Below, piece after piece: positions 27,373-35,212 of a stretch of DNA of 37,747 nucleotides. The DNA is from Mycobacterium sp. WUMAC-067 (lineage in GTDB: Bacteria > Actinomycetota > Actinomycetes > Mycobacteriales > Mycobacteriaceae). Where the stretch lies: positions 1 through 37,747 of the forward strand of contig NZ_JAEKMI010000044.1 in assembly GCF_020217485.1 (NCBI RefSeq), read 5' to 3'. Made by a program: the position numbers and the translations under genes. The notes below the pieces were generated by a model, which worked only from the letters and a program-made list of their open reading frames with translations, was not told where the DNA came from and did no database searches. The stretch's first letter is position 1. The number at the start of each line of letters is the position of its first letter.

Positions 27373-28908
27373 TCAGCGCTTGGAACGCTGCCGGATGCGA
27401 GTGGTGAGCTCCTTGACGTGATCAAAAACCTCACGCCGCTCGGCCATCTCGGACAAAATCTTGCGCTGCGCGTACATGACCGTGGTGTGGTCGCGGCCGA
27501 AGGCCTGCCCGATCTTTGGCAGCGACAGATCGGTGAGCTCACGGCACAGATACATCGCGATCTGGCGTGACTGGGCCAGCGCGCGCGTCTTGCCCGGGCC
27601 GCGGAGTTCCTCCACGGTGGTGTCGAAGTATTCGGCGGTGGCGGCCATGATGGTGGCCGCACTGATCTGCATGGTGCTCGCGTCGGCGATCAAATCGCGA
27701 AGCACGATTTCCGCCAGCGCCTTGTCGATCGGGGTTTTGTTCAGCGAGGCGAACGCGGTCACCCGGATCAGGGCGCCCTCGAGTTCGCGGATGTTGCGCT
27801 CGATGCTGCTGGCGATGAGTTCGAGGACGTCGTCCGGGACCGCGAGGCGCTCCATCTGAGCCTTCTTGCGCAAGATCGCGATCCGGGTTTCCAGCTCCGG
27901 AGGCTGCACGTCCGTGATCAGACCCCACTCAAACCGTGTTCGGAGCCGGTCTTCCAGGGTGGCCAGCTGTTTGGGCGGTCGGTCCGAGGAGATGACGATC
28001 TGCTTGTTGGCGTTGTGCAACGTGTTGAAGGTGTGGAAGAACTCTTCCTGGATACCTTCCTTGCCCTCGATGAACTGAATGTCATCGACGAGCAGCACGT
28101 CGACGTCGCGGTAGCTGCGCTTGAAAGCCACCTTGCGGTCGTCGCGCAGCGAGTTGATGAAGTCGTTGGTGAATTCCTCGGTGGAGACGTATTTGACCCG
28201 CATCCCCGGGAACAGACGCTGCGCGTAATTGCCGGCGGCATGCAGCAGGTGGGTCTTACCGAGACCGGATTCACCCCAGATGAAGAGGGGGTTGTACGCG
28301 CGGGCCGGGGCCTCGGCGATCGCCAGGGCTGCGGCATGGGCGAACCGGTTGGAGGCGCCGATGACGAACGTGTCGAAGGTGTAGCGGCGGTTGAGGCTCG
28401 TGACGGCGGCGACGGCGGGGTCGATGGCGTGCGGCCGCTCGGTGAAGTAGTTCGGCCAGCCGGGCTGGGCGCCGTCGACGGCCGCGCCGTTGTCGAACGG
28501 TTCGTCGGTGTCGAGGGTGGTGTCGTCACCCAGGACGGAGCTGTCGGACCCGGGGAACGGTTCCGCCGGCGGGATCAACGCGTCCTCGACATCGTCGGGT
28601 GGGGGAGCGATGCGGACGCCCAGTTGGATCTGTTGCCCGAGCCGGCGGCTGAGGGCATCGGTGATCGGGGCCCGGAGATGACGTTCGATTTCGTTTTGCA
28701 CGAAGCTGCTCGGTACCGACAGCAGGGCAAACCCCTCGACGATTGTCAGCGGCCGGACCAGATTCAGCCATGCCCTTTGCTGCGGGGTGAGGGGAGTTAC
28801 CAGGGTGGTGCGGTTGGCGGCTACGCCGTCTGCGGTCGGGTCGCCGTTGAGCTCGGAAACGACCGCATTCCACACTGTCGTGAAGCCTGAACCCGGGTCA
28901 TCGGTCAA
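27373..28908 (-). CDS. dnaA: DnaA, replication initiator
   Basis: A 511-residue AAA+ initiator (507 in M. tuberculosis). Domain I (about 1-95) self-associates and binds helicase; an acidic, poorly conserved domain II linker (about 100-165) follows. Domain III has Walker A GESGLGKTH, Walker B VLLVDDIQF and sensor motifs; domain IV binds DnaA boxes through LPKIGQAFGRDHTTVMYAQR. ATP-DnaA melts oriC. Translation starts at TTG 28908 (MTDDPGSGFTTVW), as in M. tuberculosis, with GGGAG just upstream. DnaA-box-like motifs lie 67-98 bp upstream, suggesting autoregulation. It diverges from rpmH. Confidence 0.98.
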   Translation of the reverse strand: MTDDPGSGFTTVWNAVVSELNGDPTADGVAANRTTLVTPLTPQQRAWLNLVRPLTIVEGFALLSVPSSFVQNEIERHLRAPITDALSRRLGQQIQLGVRIAPPPDDVEDALIPPAEPFPGSDSSVLGDDTTLDTDEPFDNGAAVDGAQPGWPNYFTERPHAIDPAVAAVTSLNRRYTFDTFVIGASNRFAHAAALAIAEAPARAYNPLFIWGESGLGKTHLLHAAGNYAQRLFPGMRVKYVSTEEFTNDFINSLRDDRKVAFKRSYRDVDVLLVDDIQFIEGKEGIQEEFFHTFNTLHNANKQIVISSDRPPKQLATLEDRLRTRFEWGLITDVQPPELETRIAILRKKAQMERLAVPDDVLELIASSIERNIRELEGALIRVTAFASLNKTPIDKALAEIVLRDLIADASTMQISAATIMAATAEYFDTTVEELRGPGKTRALAQSRQIAMYLCRELTDLSLPKIGQAFGRDHTTVMYAQRKILSEMAERREVFDHVKELTTRIRQRSKR

Positions 28909-28974
28909 CGACGCATCTCCCTGGTTCTCGAACGTCCCGGGTCGAAGTACAACTCACGCCTGGCGACAAAACGG

Positions 28975-29006
28975 CTGTCCACATAGTTATACACAGGTGT
29001 GGACAG
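28975..29006. promoter_or_regulatory. Cluster of three DnaA-box-like motifs upstream of dnaA
   Basis: CTGTCCACA (28975-28983), TTATACACA (28987-28995) and the reverse-oriented copy TGTGGACAG (28998-29006) lie within 32 bp. Each is one mismatch from a DnaA box (TTGTCCACA or TTATCCACA), and the outer two face each other. TATAAC within them (minus strand) could be part of the dnaA -10. The position fits DnaA control of its own gene. Confidence 0.6.
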
Positions 29007-29326
29007 GGTGATCGTATGCGAGCCACAACCTACCGGCGACGGCTCGCGATCTCCGCGCTGGAAGAAAACCCAAAAAGGTTGTCTAGGCAGCTAGTCGATC
29101 CACCATCCTCGCTTCGTTGTCGAGCGCTGGTTCAGTCTAAAACGACTTGGGCAGAAGCTAACAGTTTTCCGTGCGGCTGCCAACCGTTCCGCTGCATTCC
29201 AATCGGGTCGTTTAGGGTCATTGGGGCCTTGGTTCGGCTCGTTATCGTAGTCGCGCCGGAAGCGAGTATGACCGGAACGGAAAATCTTTCGTCGACCCCC
29301 CGCGGCTGCGTTGCGGCAGGCCAGGT

Positions 29327-29355
29327 TTGACCAGGCGAAGGCTCGTCAGTACCCT
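29327..29355 (+). promoter_or_regulatory. Candidate rpmH operon promoter
   Basis: TTGACC (29327-29332) and TACCCT (29350-29355) are separated by exactly 17 bp and face rpmH. Transcription would start near 29362, giving a leader of about 150 nt. The rest of the 602-bp dnaA-rpmH gap (28909-29510) shows no supported gene. Confidence 0.5.
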
Positions 29356-29510
29356 CAAACAGTCGCCCGAAAGTCGGCGATACGGCTGCGACCCAGAACC
29401 ACATGGGGACCGCGCCGGCCAGTAGCAGCAAGACCACCTCCGGTCCGAACGCAGACGAGCCCGAAGCGAAACGTCTGAGCGGCCGGATGGCAAACAACGA
29501 GGAGAACGTC

Positions 29511-29654
29511 GTGGCCAAGGGCAAGCGGACCTTCCAGCCGAATAACCGGCGCCGAGCCCGCGTGCATGGCTTCCGCTTGCGGATGCGCACTCGTGCCGGA
29601 CGCGCGATCGTGTCCGGTCGTCGCCGCAAGGGCCGCCGCGCGTTATCTGCCTGA
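29511..29654 (+). CDS. rpmH: Ribosomal protein bL34
   Basis: A 47-residue, very basic protein of the 50S subunit, the full family length. It carries KGKRTFQPNNRRRARVHGFR and ends in RRRKGRRALSA. The start is GTG 29511, with GAGGAGA at 29498-29504; in-frame ATGs further upstream would add non-family residues. rpmH heads the conserved rpmH-rnpA-yidD-yidC string. Confidence 0.97.
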   Translation: MAKGKRTFQPNNRRRARVHGFRLRMRTRAGRAIVSGRRRKGRRALSA

Positions 29655-29676
29655 TCGCGGGTCAGGTCGTTCGGCG

Positions 29677-30039
29677 GTGCTTCCCGCACGCAACCGCATG
29701 ACGCGGTCAATTGAGTTTGACGCGACGGTGAAACACGGGATCCGCATGGCACAGCCCGACATCGTCGTTCATTTCCGGCGCGAAACCGGCTCCGGTGACG
29801 GCGCGATGGCGCCACACGTCGGACTGGTTGTCGGCAAGCCCGTCGGTTCGGCCGTGGAACGTCATCGGGTCGCGCGCCGGCTGCGACATGTGGCCCGCAC
29901 GATCCTGGGCGAACTCCAGGAGTCCGACCGGCTGGTGATCCGGGCGTTGCCCGGTAGCCGGACCGCGTCGTCGGCTCGACTGGAGCAGGAACTGCGGCGG
30001 TGTTTGCGACGGATGCCTGCGACGGGAATCGCACCGTGA
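29677..30039 (+). CDS. rnpA: Ribonuclease P protein component
   Basis: A 120-residue basic protein that binds the RNase P RNA and improves 5' maturation of pre-tRNAs. The family signature is present as AVERHRVARRLRHVAR (RNR-like motif), preceded by VGLVVGKPVGS. The GTG at 29677 (MLPARNRMTRS) matches the mycobacterial start. Its stop overlaps the yidD start as GTGA, and it begins 22 bp after rpmH. The RNA subunit gene rnpB is not in the window. Confidence 0.95.
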   Translation: MLPARNRMTRSIEFDATVKHGIRMAQPDIVVHFRRETGSGDGAMAPHVGLVVGKPVGSAVERHRVARRLRHVARTILGELQESDRLVIRALPGSRTASSARLEQELRRCLRRMPATGIAP

Positions 30040-30386
30040 CGAGAAGGTCTCCGGTGGGCGCGCTCACCCACACCGCCGGAAGGTCCGTGGCGCGGGGACT
30101 GATTTTCCTTATCCAGCTCTACCGGCATATGGTGTCGCCGCTACGTCCGGCGACTTGTCGCTTCGTTCCGACCTGCAGCCAGTACGCGGTCGATGCGCTG
30201 AACGAGTACGGGCTGATTCGGGGGAGCTGGTTGGCTGCGGCCAGACTCGCCAAGTGCGGACCATGGCACAAGGGTGGATGGGATCCGATACCGGATCGCC
30301 CCGGCTGCCAAGGGAATTGCCAAGATGCCAGCGACGCTCGGGCCGTCCGAGCGACGCGAGGGGAGAGTGAATCCTTTGTCCTTTGA
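30036..30386 (+). CDS. yidD: YidD, membrane protein insertion efficiency factor
   Basis: The 116-residue protein has an N-terminal amphipathic membrane-associated helix (ARGLIFLIQLYRHMVSPL) and the conserved Cys-rich core CRFVPTCSQYAVDAL, then KCGPWHKGGWDPIP. YidD aids YidC-dependent insertion of membrane proteins. Starting at GTG 30036 couples it to rnpA; its 3' end overlaps the yidC start by about 20 nt. The tail after GGWDPIP is variable, as usual. Confidence 0.94.
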   Translation: MTRRSPVGALTHTAGRSVARGLIFLIQLYRHMVSPLRPATCRFVPTCSQYAVDALNEYGLIRGSWLAAARLAKCGPWHKGGWDPIPDRPGCQGNCQDASDARAVRATRGESESFVL

Positions 30387-31464
30387 CGTTTTCAGCCTCG
30401 ACTTCGTCTACTACCCGGTGTCGTGGATCATGTGGGTTTGGTACAAGCTGTTCGCTTCCATGCTGGGCCCGTCGAACTTCTTCGCCTGGGCGCTGTCGGT
30501 GATGTTCTTGGTCTTCAGCCTGCGCGCGCTGCTCTACAAGCCCTTCGTGCGACAGATCCGCACCACGCGCCAGATGCAGGAGCTACAACCGCAGATCAAG
30601 GCGCTGCAGAAGAAATACGGCAAGGACCGCCAGCGGATGGCGCTCGAAATGCAGAAGCTGCAGCGCGAACACGGCTTCAACCCGATTCTTGGCTGCTTGC
30701 CGATGCTGGCGCAGATCCCGGTGTTCATCGGCCTGTATCACGTGTTGCGCTCGTTCAACCGAACCACCGGCGGGTTCGGGCAGCCACACCTTTCGGTGGC
30801 CGAGAACCGGCTCACCGGAAACTACGTCTTCACCCCGGCCGACGTCGCGCACTTCCTGGACGCCAACTTGTTCGGCGCACCGATCGGCGCCTTCATGACG
30901 CAGCGCACCGGTCTGGACGCATTCACCATTTTCAGCCGGCCGGCCGTGATCGCCGTTGGGCTGCCCGTGATGATCCTGGCCGGGGTCGCGACGTACTTCA
31001 ACAGCCGGGCGTCGGTGGCGAGGCAGAGCCCGGAGGCCGCCGCCAACCCGCAGACCGCGATGATGAACAAGCTTGCGCTGTATGTGTTTCCGCTCGGCGT
31101 GGTGGTCGGCGGGCCCTTCCTTCCACTGGCGATCATCCTGTACTGGTTCGCGAACAACATCTGGACCTTCGGCCAGCAGCACTACGTGTTCGGAATGATC
31201 GAAAAAGAGGACGAAGCCAAGAAGCAGGAAGCGATCGCACGACGGGCGGCGAACGCACCGGCTCCGGGAGCCAAACCCAAGCGGAACCCGAAGGCGACGT
31301 CGCCGGACGGGAACGGTTCGGCGAAGGCCGGCGCGGACGTCGAGGCGACCGGCCCCGCGGACGCGGATTCCGAGGGTGCCGACGCGCAGGCGACGGAAGC
31401 CGACGAGACGCCAAGCAATCGCACCCCGCGCCCGGGGGCACGGCCGAAGAAACGCAAACGCTGA
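30367..31464 (+). CDS. yidC: YidC/Oxa1 membrane protein insertase
   Basis: A 365-residue insertase (366 in M. tuberculosis). The N-terminus holds a membrane helix (about 16-38), then the cytoplasmic coiled-coil hairpin RQIRTTRQMQELQPQIKALQ, and further helices with GCLPMLAQIPVFIGLYHVL and PLAIILYWFANNIWTFGQQ. The C-terminal 80 residues are charged and end in RPKKRKR, which can contact the ribosome. GTG 30367 lies only a few bases after GAGGGGAGA; TTG 30376 is an alternative with better spacing. It overlaps yidD. Confidence 0.96.
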   Translation: MNPLSFDVFSLDFVYYPVSWIMWVWYKLFASMLGPSNFFAWALSVMFLVFSLRALLYKPFVRQIRTTRQMQELQPQIKALQKKYGKDRQRMALEMQKLQREHGFNPILGCLPMLAQIPVFIGLYHVLRSFNRTTGGFGQPHLSVAENRLTGNYVFTPADVAHFLDANLFGAPIGAFMTQRTGLDAFTIFSRPAVIAVGLPVMILAGVATYFNSRASVARQSPEAAANPQTAMMNKLALYVFPLGVVVGGPFLPLAIILYWFANNIWTFGQQHYVFGMIEKEDEAKKQEAIARRAANAPAPGAKPKRNPKATSPDGNGSAKAGADVEATGPADADSEGADAQATEADETPSNRTPRPGARPKKRKR

Positions 31465-31546
31465 TACGGGCGGACAAGCGATCGGGGCGACCCTTGGCAG
31501 GGCGGCCCCAACTGGGCTCAGACCCATGGATGAGGGAGAGAAAGAC

Positions 31547-32113
31547 ATGACAGACGCCGACACCACCGAACGCGACGTGGACACGGAACTCGAGACGCCG
31601 GCGCCGGCCGAGGACGCCGCCCAGGGCGACGTCGAGGAAAGCGACGACCTCGAGGAGCGGTTGGTCGCCGAGGGCGAGATCGCCGGCGACTACCTCGAGG
31701 AGCTGTTGGACCTGTTGGACTTCGACGGCGACATCGACTTGGACGTTGAGGGGAGCCGGGCCGTCGTGAGCATCGACGGCAGCGACGACCTGAACAAGTT
31801 GGTCGGGCGCGGCGGCGAGGTGCTCGACGCGCTGCAGGAGCTGACCCGGCTGGCGGTGCACCAGAAGACCGGCGTGCGGAGCCGGTTGATGCTCGACATC
31901 GCCAGCTGGCGCCGCCGCCGCCGCGAAGAGTTGGCGGCGCTGGGCGACAAGGTGGCGCGGCGGGTGCTCGAATCGGGGGAGCGTGAAGAGCTGGCGCCGA
32001 TGACGCCGTTCGAACGCAAGATCGTGCACGACGCCGTCGCCGCGGTCTCCGGGGTGCACAGCGAGAGCGAGGGCGTCGAGCCGTCGCGCCGCGTGGTCGT
32101 GCTGCACGACTGA
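31547..32113 (+). CDS. khpB: KhpB/Jag-like RNA-binding protein
   Basis: A 188-residue protein with an acidic N-terminal segment (about 1-35), a KH domain (about 40-115, with DDLNKLVGRGGEVLDALQEL, the GRGG loop contacting RNA) and an R3H domain (about 118-185, with MTPFERKIVHDAVAAV and RRVVV). Jag/KhpB proteins bind RNA and in firmicutes influence division and cell-wall synthesis; next to yidC this synteny is very widespread. The ATG at 31547 follows GAGGGAGAGAA; ATG 31526 would add seven residues. Corresponds to M. tuberculosis Rv3920c. Confidence 0.93.
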   Translation: MTDADTTERDVDTELETPAPAEDAAQGDVEESDDLEERLVAEGEIAGDYLEELLDLLDFDGDIDLDVEGSRAVVSIDGSDDLNKLVGRGGEVLDALQELTRLAVHQKTGVRSRLMLDIASWRRRRREELAALGDKVARRVLESGEREELAPMTPFERKIVHDAVAAVSGVHSESEGVEPSRRVVVLHD

Positions 32114-32193
32114 CGTTCCACAGAGTTACAGCGGTGTAGTTCTTCTGGTCCGGAGGGCGTCCGAAGGTTGAAAGTGCACGAGCCAACTAGAGG

Positions 32194-32934
32194 ATGTTTC
32201 ACGTGAAACATGGCGGTCCGGTCGAAGCCGCGGGGGAGCCCGCGGGCACCGGCGCCGCCGTCGGCGCCCCGCCGGATGCGGCCGCCGCGGTCTTCGGCGA
32301 CCGGCTCGGGACCGCGCGGCGGTACGCCACGCTCCTTGCCAGTGCGGGCGTCGAGCGTGGGCTGCTCGGACCGCGCGAGGTCGCTCGCATCTGGGACCGC
32401 CACATATTGAACAGCGCCGCGACGGCCGAACTCCTCGGCGCAGACGAGCGCGTGATCGACATCGGTAGCGGCGCGGGCCTTCCCGGGATCCCGCTGGCGA
32501 TCGCGCGGCCCGATCTCGAGGTGGTGTTGCTCGAACCCCTCCTGCGGCGCAGCGAATTTCTCAACGAGGTCGTCAACGAACTAGGGTTGGCCGTCGAGGT
32601 GGTCCGCGGGCGTGCGGAAGAACCGGAGGTGCGCCGCCGGTTCGGGGAGAGGGATGCGGCGGTGTCACGAGCGGTTGCGGCGTTGGACAAGCTGACGAAG
32701 TGGAGCATGCCCTTGTTACGCCCGGGTGGTCGGATCCTTGCCATCAAAGGGGAGCGGGCGTCCGAGGAAGTTGAACAATTCCGGCGTGTGATGGCAGCAT
32801 CGGGCGCCGCTGATGTCAGGGTGGTGACATGTGGCGCGACCTATTTGCGTCCCCCCGCAACCGTAGTTTCAGCGCGACGCGGACAGCCGCCGTACCCCAA
32901 GTCGGCACGGACCGGGAAGGCCCGAACGCGATGA
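32194..32934 (+). CDS. rsmG: RsmG (GidB), 16S rRNA 7-methylguanosine methyltransferase
   Basis: The 246-residue enzyme methylates N7 of G527 in 16S rRNA using S-adenosylmethionine; loss gives low-level streptomycin resistance. The SAM site reads VIDIGSGAGLPGIPLA, followed by LLEPLLRR and the family stretch AAVSRAVAALDKLTKW. Its first six codons (MFHVKH) are formed by a parS site. AGAGG touches the ATG at 32194, too close for a normal ribosome site, whereas the in-frame GTG at 32203 is nine bases away, so the true start may be the GTG. The extra Ala/Gly-rich stretch at about 8-30 makes it longer than the 224-residue M. tuberculosis protein. Its stop overlaps parA as ATGA. Confidence 0.95.
   Translation: MFHVKHGGPVEAAGEPAGTGAAVGAPPDAAAAVFGDRLGTARRYATLLASAGVERGLLGPREVARIWDRHILNSAATAELLGADERVIDIGSGAGLPGIPLAIARPDLEVVLLEPLLRRSEFLNEVVNELGLAVEVVRGRAEEPEVRRRFGERDAAVSRAVAALDKLTKWSMPLLRPGGRILAIKGERASEEVEQFRRVMAASGAADVRVVTCGATYLRPPATVVSARRGQPPYPKSARTGKARTR
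32195..32210. promoter_or_regulatory. parS: parS centromere site 1
   Basis: TGTTTCACGTGAAACA is the exact 16-bp bacterial chromosomal parS palindrome. ParB binds and spreads from it, and ParA moves the complex to segregate origins. This copy overlaps the rsmG start codon and lies about 4.8 kb from oriC. Confidence 0.97.
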
Positions 32935-33929
32935 CATCTCCTGGAGATAGGCCCACGACTTCACCGGCGCCCGAGGCCGGCCTAGAGGCGAGGCCCGCGT
33001 CCGCGGTGGAGGGGCCCCCGGCCCAGCCGGTAGCCGCCCCGGCGCGGCCCAATGTTTCACGTGAAACAACGGCCGAATTCGATACCCCGATCGGCGCGGC
33101 GGCCGAGCGGGCCATGCGGGTCCTGCATACCACGTATCCGCCCCTGCGCCGGCCGGCCCGTCGCCGGGTCTTCACCGTCGCCAACCAAAAGGGCGGCGTG
33201 GGCAAGACGACCACCGCGGTCAATCTCGCCGCCGCCCTCGCGCTGCAAGGCCTCAAGACTCTCGTCATCGACCTCGACCCCCAGGGCAATGCGAGCACGG
33301 CGCTGGGCATCACCGACCGGAAGTCGGGAACGCCGTCGTCGTACGAGGTGTTGCTCGGCGAGGTCTCCGTCCACGACGCCCTGCGGCAGAGCCCGCACAA
33401 CGAGCGACTGTTCTGCATCCCCGCGACGATCGACCTGGCGGGCGCCGAGATCGAATTGGTGAGCATGGTCGCGCGCGAGAATCGGTTGCGCACCGCTCTG
33501 GCCGACCTCGACAGCCTCGACTTCGACTGCGTCTTCATCGACTGCCCGCCGTCGCTCGGCCTGCTGACCATCAATGCGCTCGTCGCCGCACCGGAAGTCA
33601 TGATCCCGATCCAGTGCGAGTACTACGCCCTCGAGGGCGTCTCGCAGTTGATGCGCAACATCGAGATGGTGAAGGCGCACCTCAACCCGAAGCTCGAGGT
33701 GAGCACCGTGGTGCTGACCATGTACGACGGCCGCACCAAGCTCGCGGACCAGGTCGCCGAGGAGGTGCGCCGCTACTTCGGGAGCAAGGTGCTGCGGACG
33801 GTGATTCCGCGCAGCGTGAAGGTGTCCGAGGCGCCGGGCTACAGCATGACCATCATCGATTACGACCCCGGTTCCCGCGGGGCGATGAGCTACCTCGACG
33901 CGAGCCGCGAACTCGCCGAGCGCGATTGA
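32931..33929 (+). CDS. parA: ParA (Soj), chromosome partition ATPase
   Basis: A 332-residue Walker-type ATPase. The deviant Walker A motif is KGGVGKTTT, followed by the A' region VIDLDPQGNASTALG and Walker B FIDCPPSLGLL. A disordered Pro/Ala-rich N-terminal extension (about 1-70) precedes the ATPase domain. ATP-bound ParA coats DNA and pulls ParB-parS complexes toward the new pole, anchored by Wag31 in mycobacteria. The ATG at 32931 overlaps the rsmG stop as ATGA; a frame open from 32829 lies over rsmG and is not favoured. A second parS lies within its coding sequence. Confidence 0.96.
   Translation: MTSPGDRPTTSPAPEAGLEARPASAVEGPPAQPVAAPARPNVSRETTAEFDTPIGAAAERAMRVLHTTYPPLRRPARRRVFTVANQKGGVGKTTTAVNLAAALALQGLKTLVIDLDPQGNASTALGITDRKSGTPSSYEVLLGEVSVHDALRQSPHNERLFCIPATIDLAGAEIELVSMVARENRLRTALADLDSLDFDCVFIDCPPSLGLLTINALVAAPEVMIPIQCEYYALEGVSQLMRNIEMVKAHLNPKLEVSTVVLTMYDGRTKLADQVAEEVRRYFGSKVLRTVIPRSVKVSEAPGYSMTIIDYDPGSRGAMSYLDASRELAERD
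33053..33068. promoter_or_regulatory. parS: parS centromere site 2, inside parA
   Basis: A second exact TGTTTCACGTGAAACA, 858 bp from the first. It encodes the residues around NVSRETT in the flexible N-terminal region of ParA, so the palindrome is accommodated in a non-catalytic part of the protein. Confidence 0.97.
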
Positions 33930-33952
33930 CCACCATCCGTGAAGGGACGACC

Positions 33953-34948
33953 ATGACGCAGCCGTTACGCAAAAAAGGTGGCCTCGGCCGGGGCCTGGCT
34001 TCGCTGATTCCCACCGGTCCCGCAGACGGCGATTCCGGACCGGCGACCCTCGGTCCCCGGATGGGGGACGCGGCCGCCGACGTCTTGATCGGGGGAGCGC
34101 CGCCCCAGGACGCCTCGGCCACTGCTTCCATGGGCGCGGTCTACCGGGAAATTGCGCCGGCCGACATCGAGCGCAACCCGCGTCAGCCCCGGCAGGTCTT
34201 CGACGAGGAAGCGCTGGCCGAACTGGTGCACTCCATCCGCGAGTTCGGGCTCTTGCAGCCGATCGTGGTGCGGGCAGTCAAGGACTCGGCCAGCGGTGCG
34301 CGCTACCAGATCGTGATGGGGGAGCGGCGCTGGCGGGCGGCGCAAGAGGCCGGGATGGCGACCATCCCGGCGATCGTGCGCGAGACCGGTGACGACGACC
34401 TGTTGCGCGACGCCCTGTTGGAAAACATCCACCGGGTGCAGCTGAACCCCTTGGAAGAGGCGGCCGCTTACCAGCAGCTGCTCGACGAGTTCGGTGTCAC
34501 CCACGATGAACTGGCGGCCCGCATCGGACGGTCGCGGCCGTTGATCACCAACATGATCCGGTTGCTCAAGCTGCCGATCGCGGTGCAGCGGCGGGTGGCG
34601 GCCGGCGTGCTGTCCGCTGGCCATGCCCGCGCACTGCTGTCCCTGGAGGCCGGTCCCGACGCCCAAGAAGAACTGGCCACCCGCATCGTCGCGGAGGGAC
34701 TGTCGGTGCGGGCCACCGAGGAGGCGGTCACGCTGGCCAACAGGTCAGGCGCCGCCACGCCGACGACACCGCGGCGCAAGCCGATCCAGATGCCCGGCCT
34801 ACAAGATGTTGCTGACCGGCTCTCGACCGCCTTCGATACACGGGTGACCGTGAGCCTGGGCAAACGCAAGGGCAAGATCGTCGTCGAGTTCGGGTCGGTG
34901 GACGATCTACAGCGAATCATCGACGTCATGACGCCGCCCAAGGCCTGA
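33953..34948 (+). CDS. parB: ParB (Spo0J), centromere-binding CTPase
   Basis: The 331-residue protein has the ParA-stimulating N-terminal tail (KKGGLGRGLASLIP), a CTP-binding ParB/sulfiredoxin domain with NPRQPRQVF and GERRWRAAQ, a central helix-turn-helix domain with LAARIGRSRPLITNMIRLL that reads parS, and a C-terminal dimerisation domain (VVEFGSVDDLQRIID). ParB loads at parS and slides as a clamp to build the segregation complex. The ATG at 33953 follows GAAGGGACG, 23 bp after the parA stop. Confidence 0.97.
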   Translation: MTQPLRKKGGLGRGLASLIPTGPADGDSGPATLGPRMGDAAADVLIGGAPPQDASATASMGAVYREIAPADIERNPRQPRQVFDEEALAELVHSIREFGLLQPIVVRAVKDSASGARYQIVMGERRWRAAQEAGMATIPAIVRETGDDDLLRDALLENIHRVQLNPLEEAAAYQQLLDEFGVTHDELAARIGRSRPLITNMIRLLKLPIAVQRRVAAGVLSAGHARALLSLEAGPDAQEELATRIVAEGLSVRATEEAVTLANRSGAATPTTPRRKPIQMPGLQDVADRLSTAFDTRVTVSLGKRKGKIVVEFGSVDDLQRIIDVMTPPKA

Positions 34949-35212
34949 CCTAGGACACGGTGTAATTACGTCACTGTGACACTGGGGTGGATTCGGTCGG
35001 AAATTTCCCCTGCCCCGGCGTCATGGCTCAACGAAATTGCATGGGTGGCAACGACTTTCGGGAAACGACGGCCAGCAACCGCCCGCGGTCGGCGGTTCGA
35101 GCGCCCGAACCCGCGTCGGCAGGTTAAAGCTGGCCCGATCACGACCACCTCTCCTATCCTGGAGGGGTTGTCGGTGCAGATGGCTGCAGTACCGCACAGG
35201 AGCAGGAGGCTA
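34949..35212. other. Gap after parB, no supported gene
   Basis: A 264-bp stretch between parB and the GNAT-like gene. It contains the odd palindrome GTCACTGTGAC (34970-34980) and a TGTAATTAC motif just before it, which might be regulatory. No clear hairpin-plus-T-run terminator is seen for the parAB operon. Confidence 0.4.

Noticed and set aside
29016..29330. 104-codon plus-strand frame between dnaA and rpmH
   Set aside because: No ribosome site or family resemblance, and it overlaps the DnaA-box/promoter region; treated as non-coding.
34976..35212. N-terminal extension of the GNAT-like gene, possibly from a GTG behind TGTAATTAC
   Set aside because: The extra 79 codons are Arg-rich, lack similarity to the M. 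tuberculosis homologue, and better-placed starts exist downstream.
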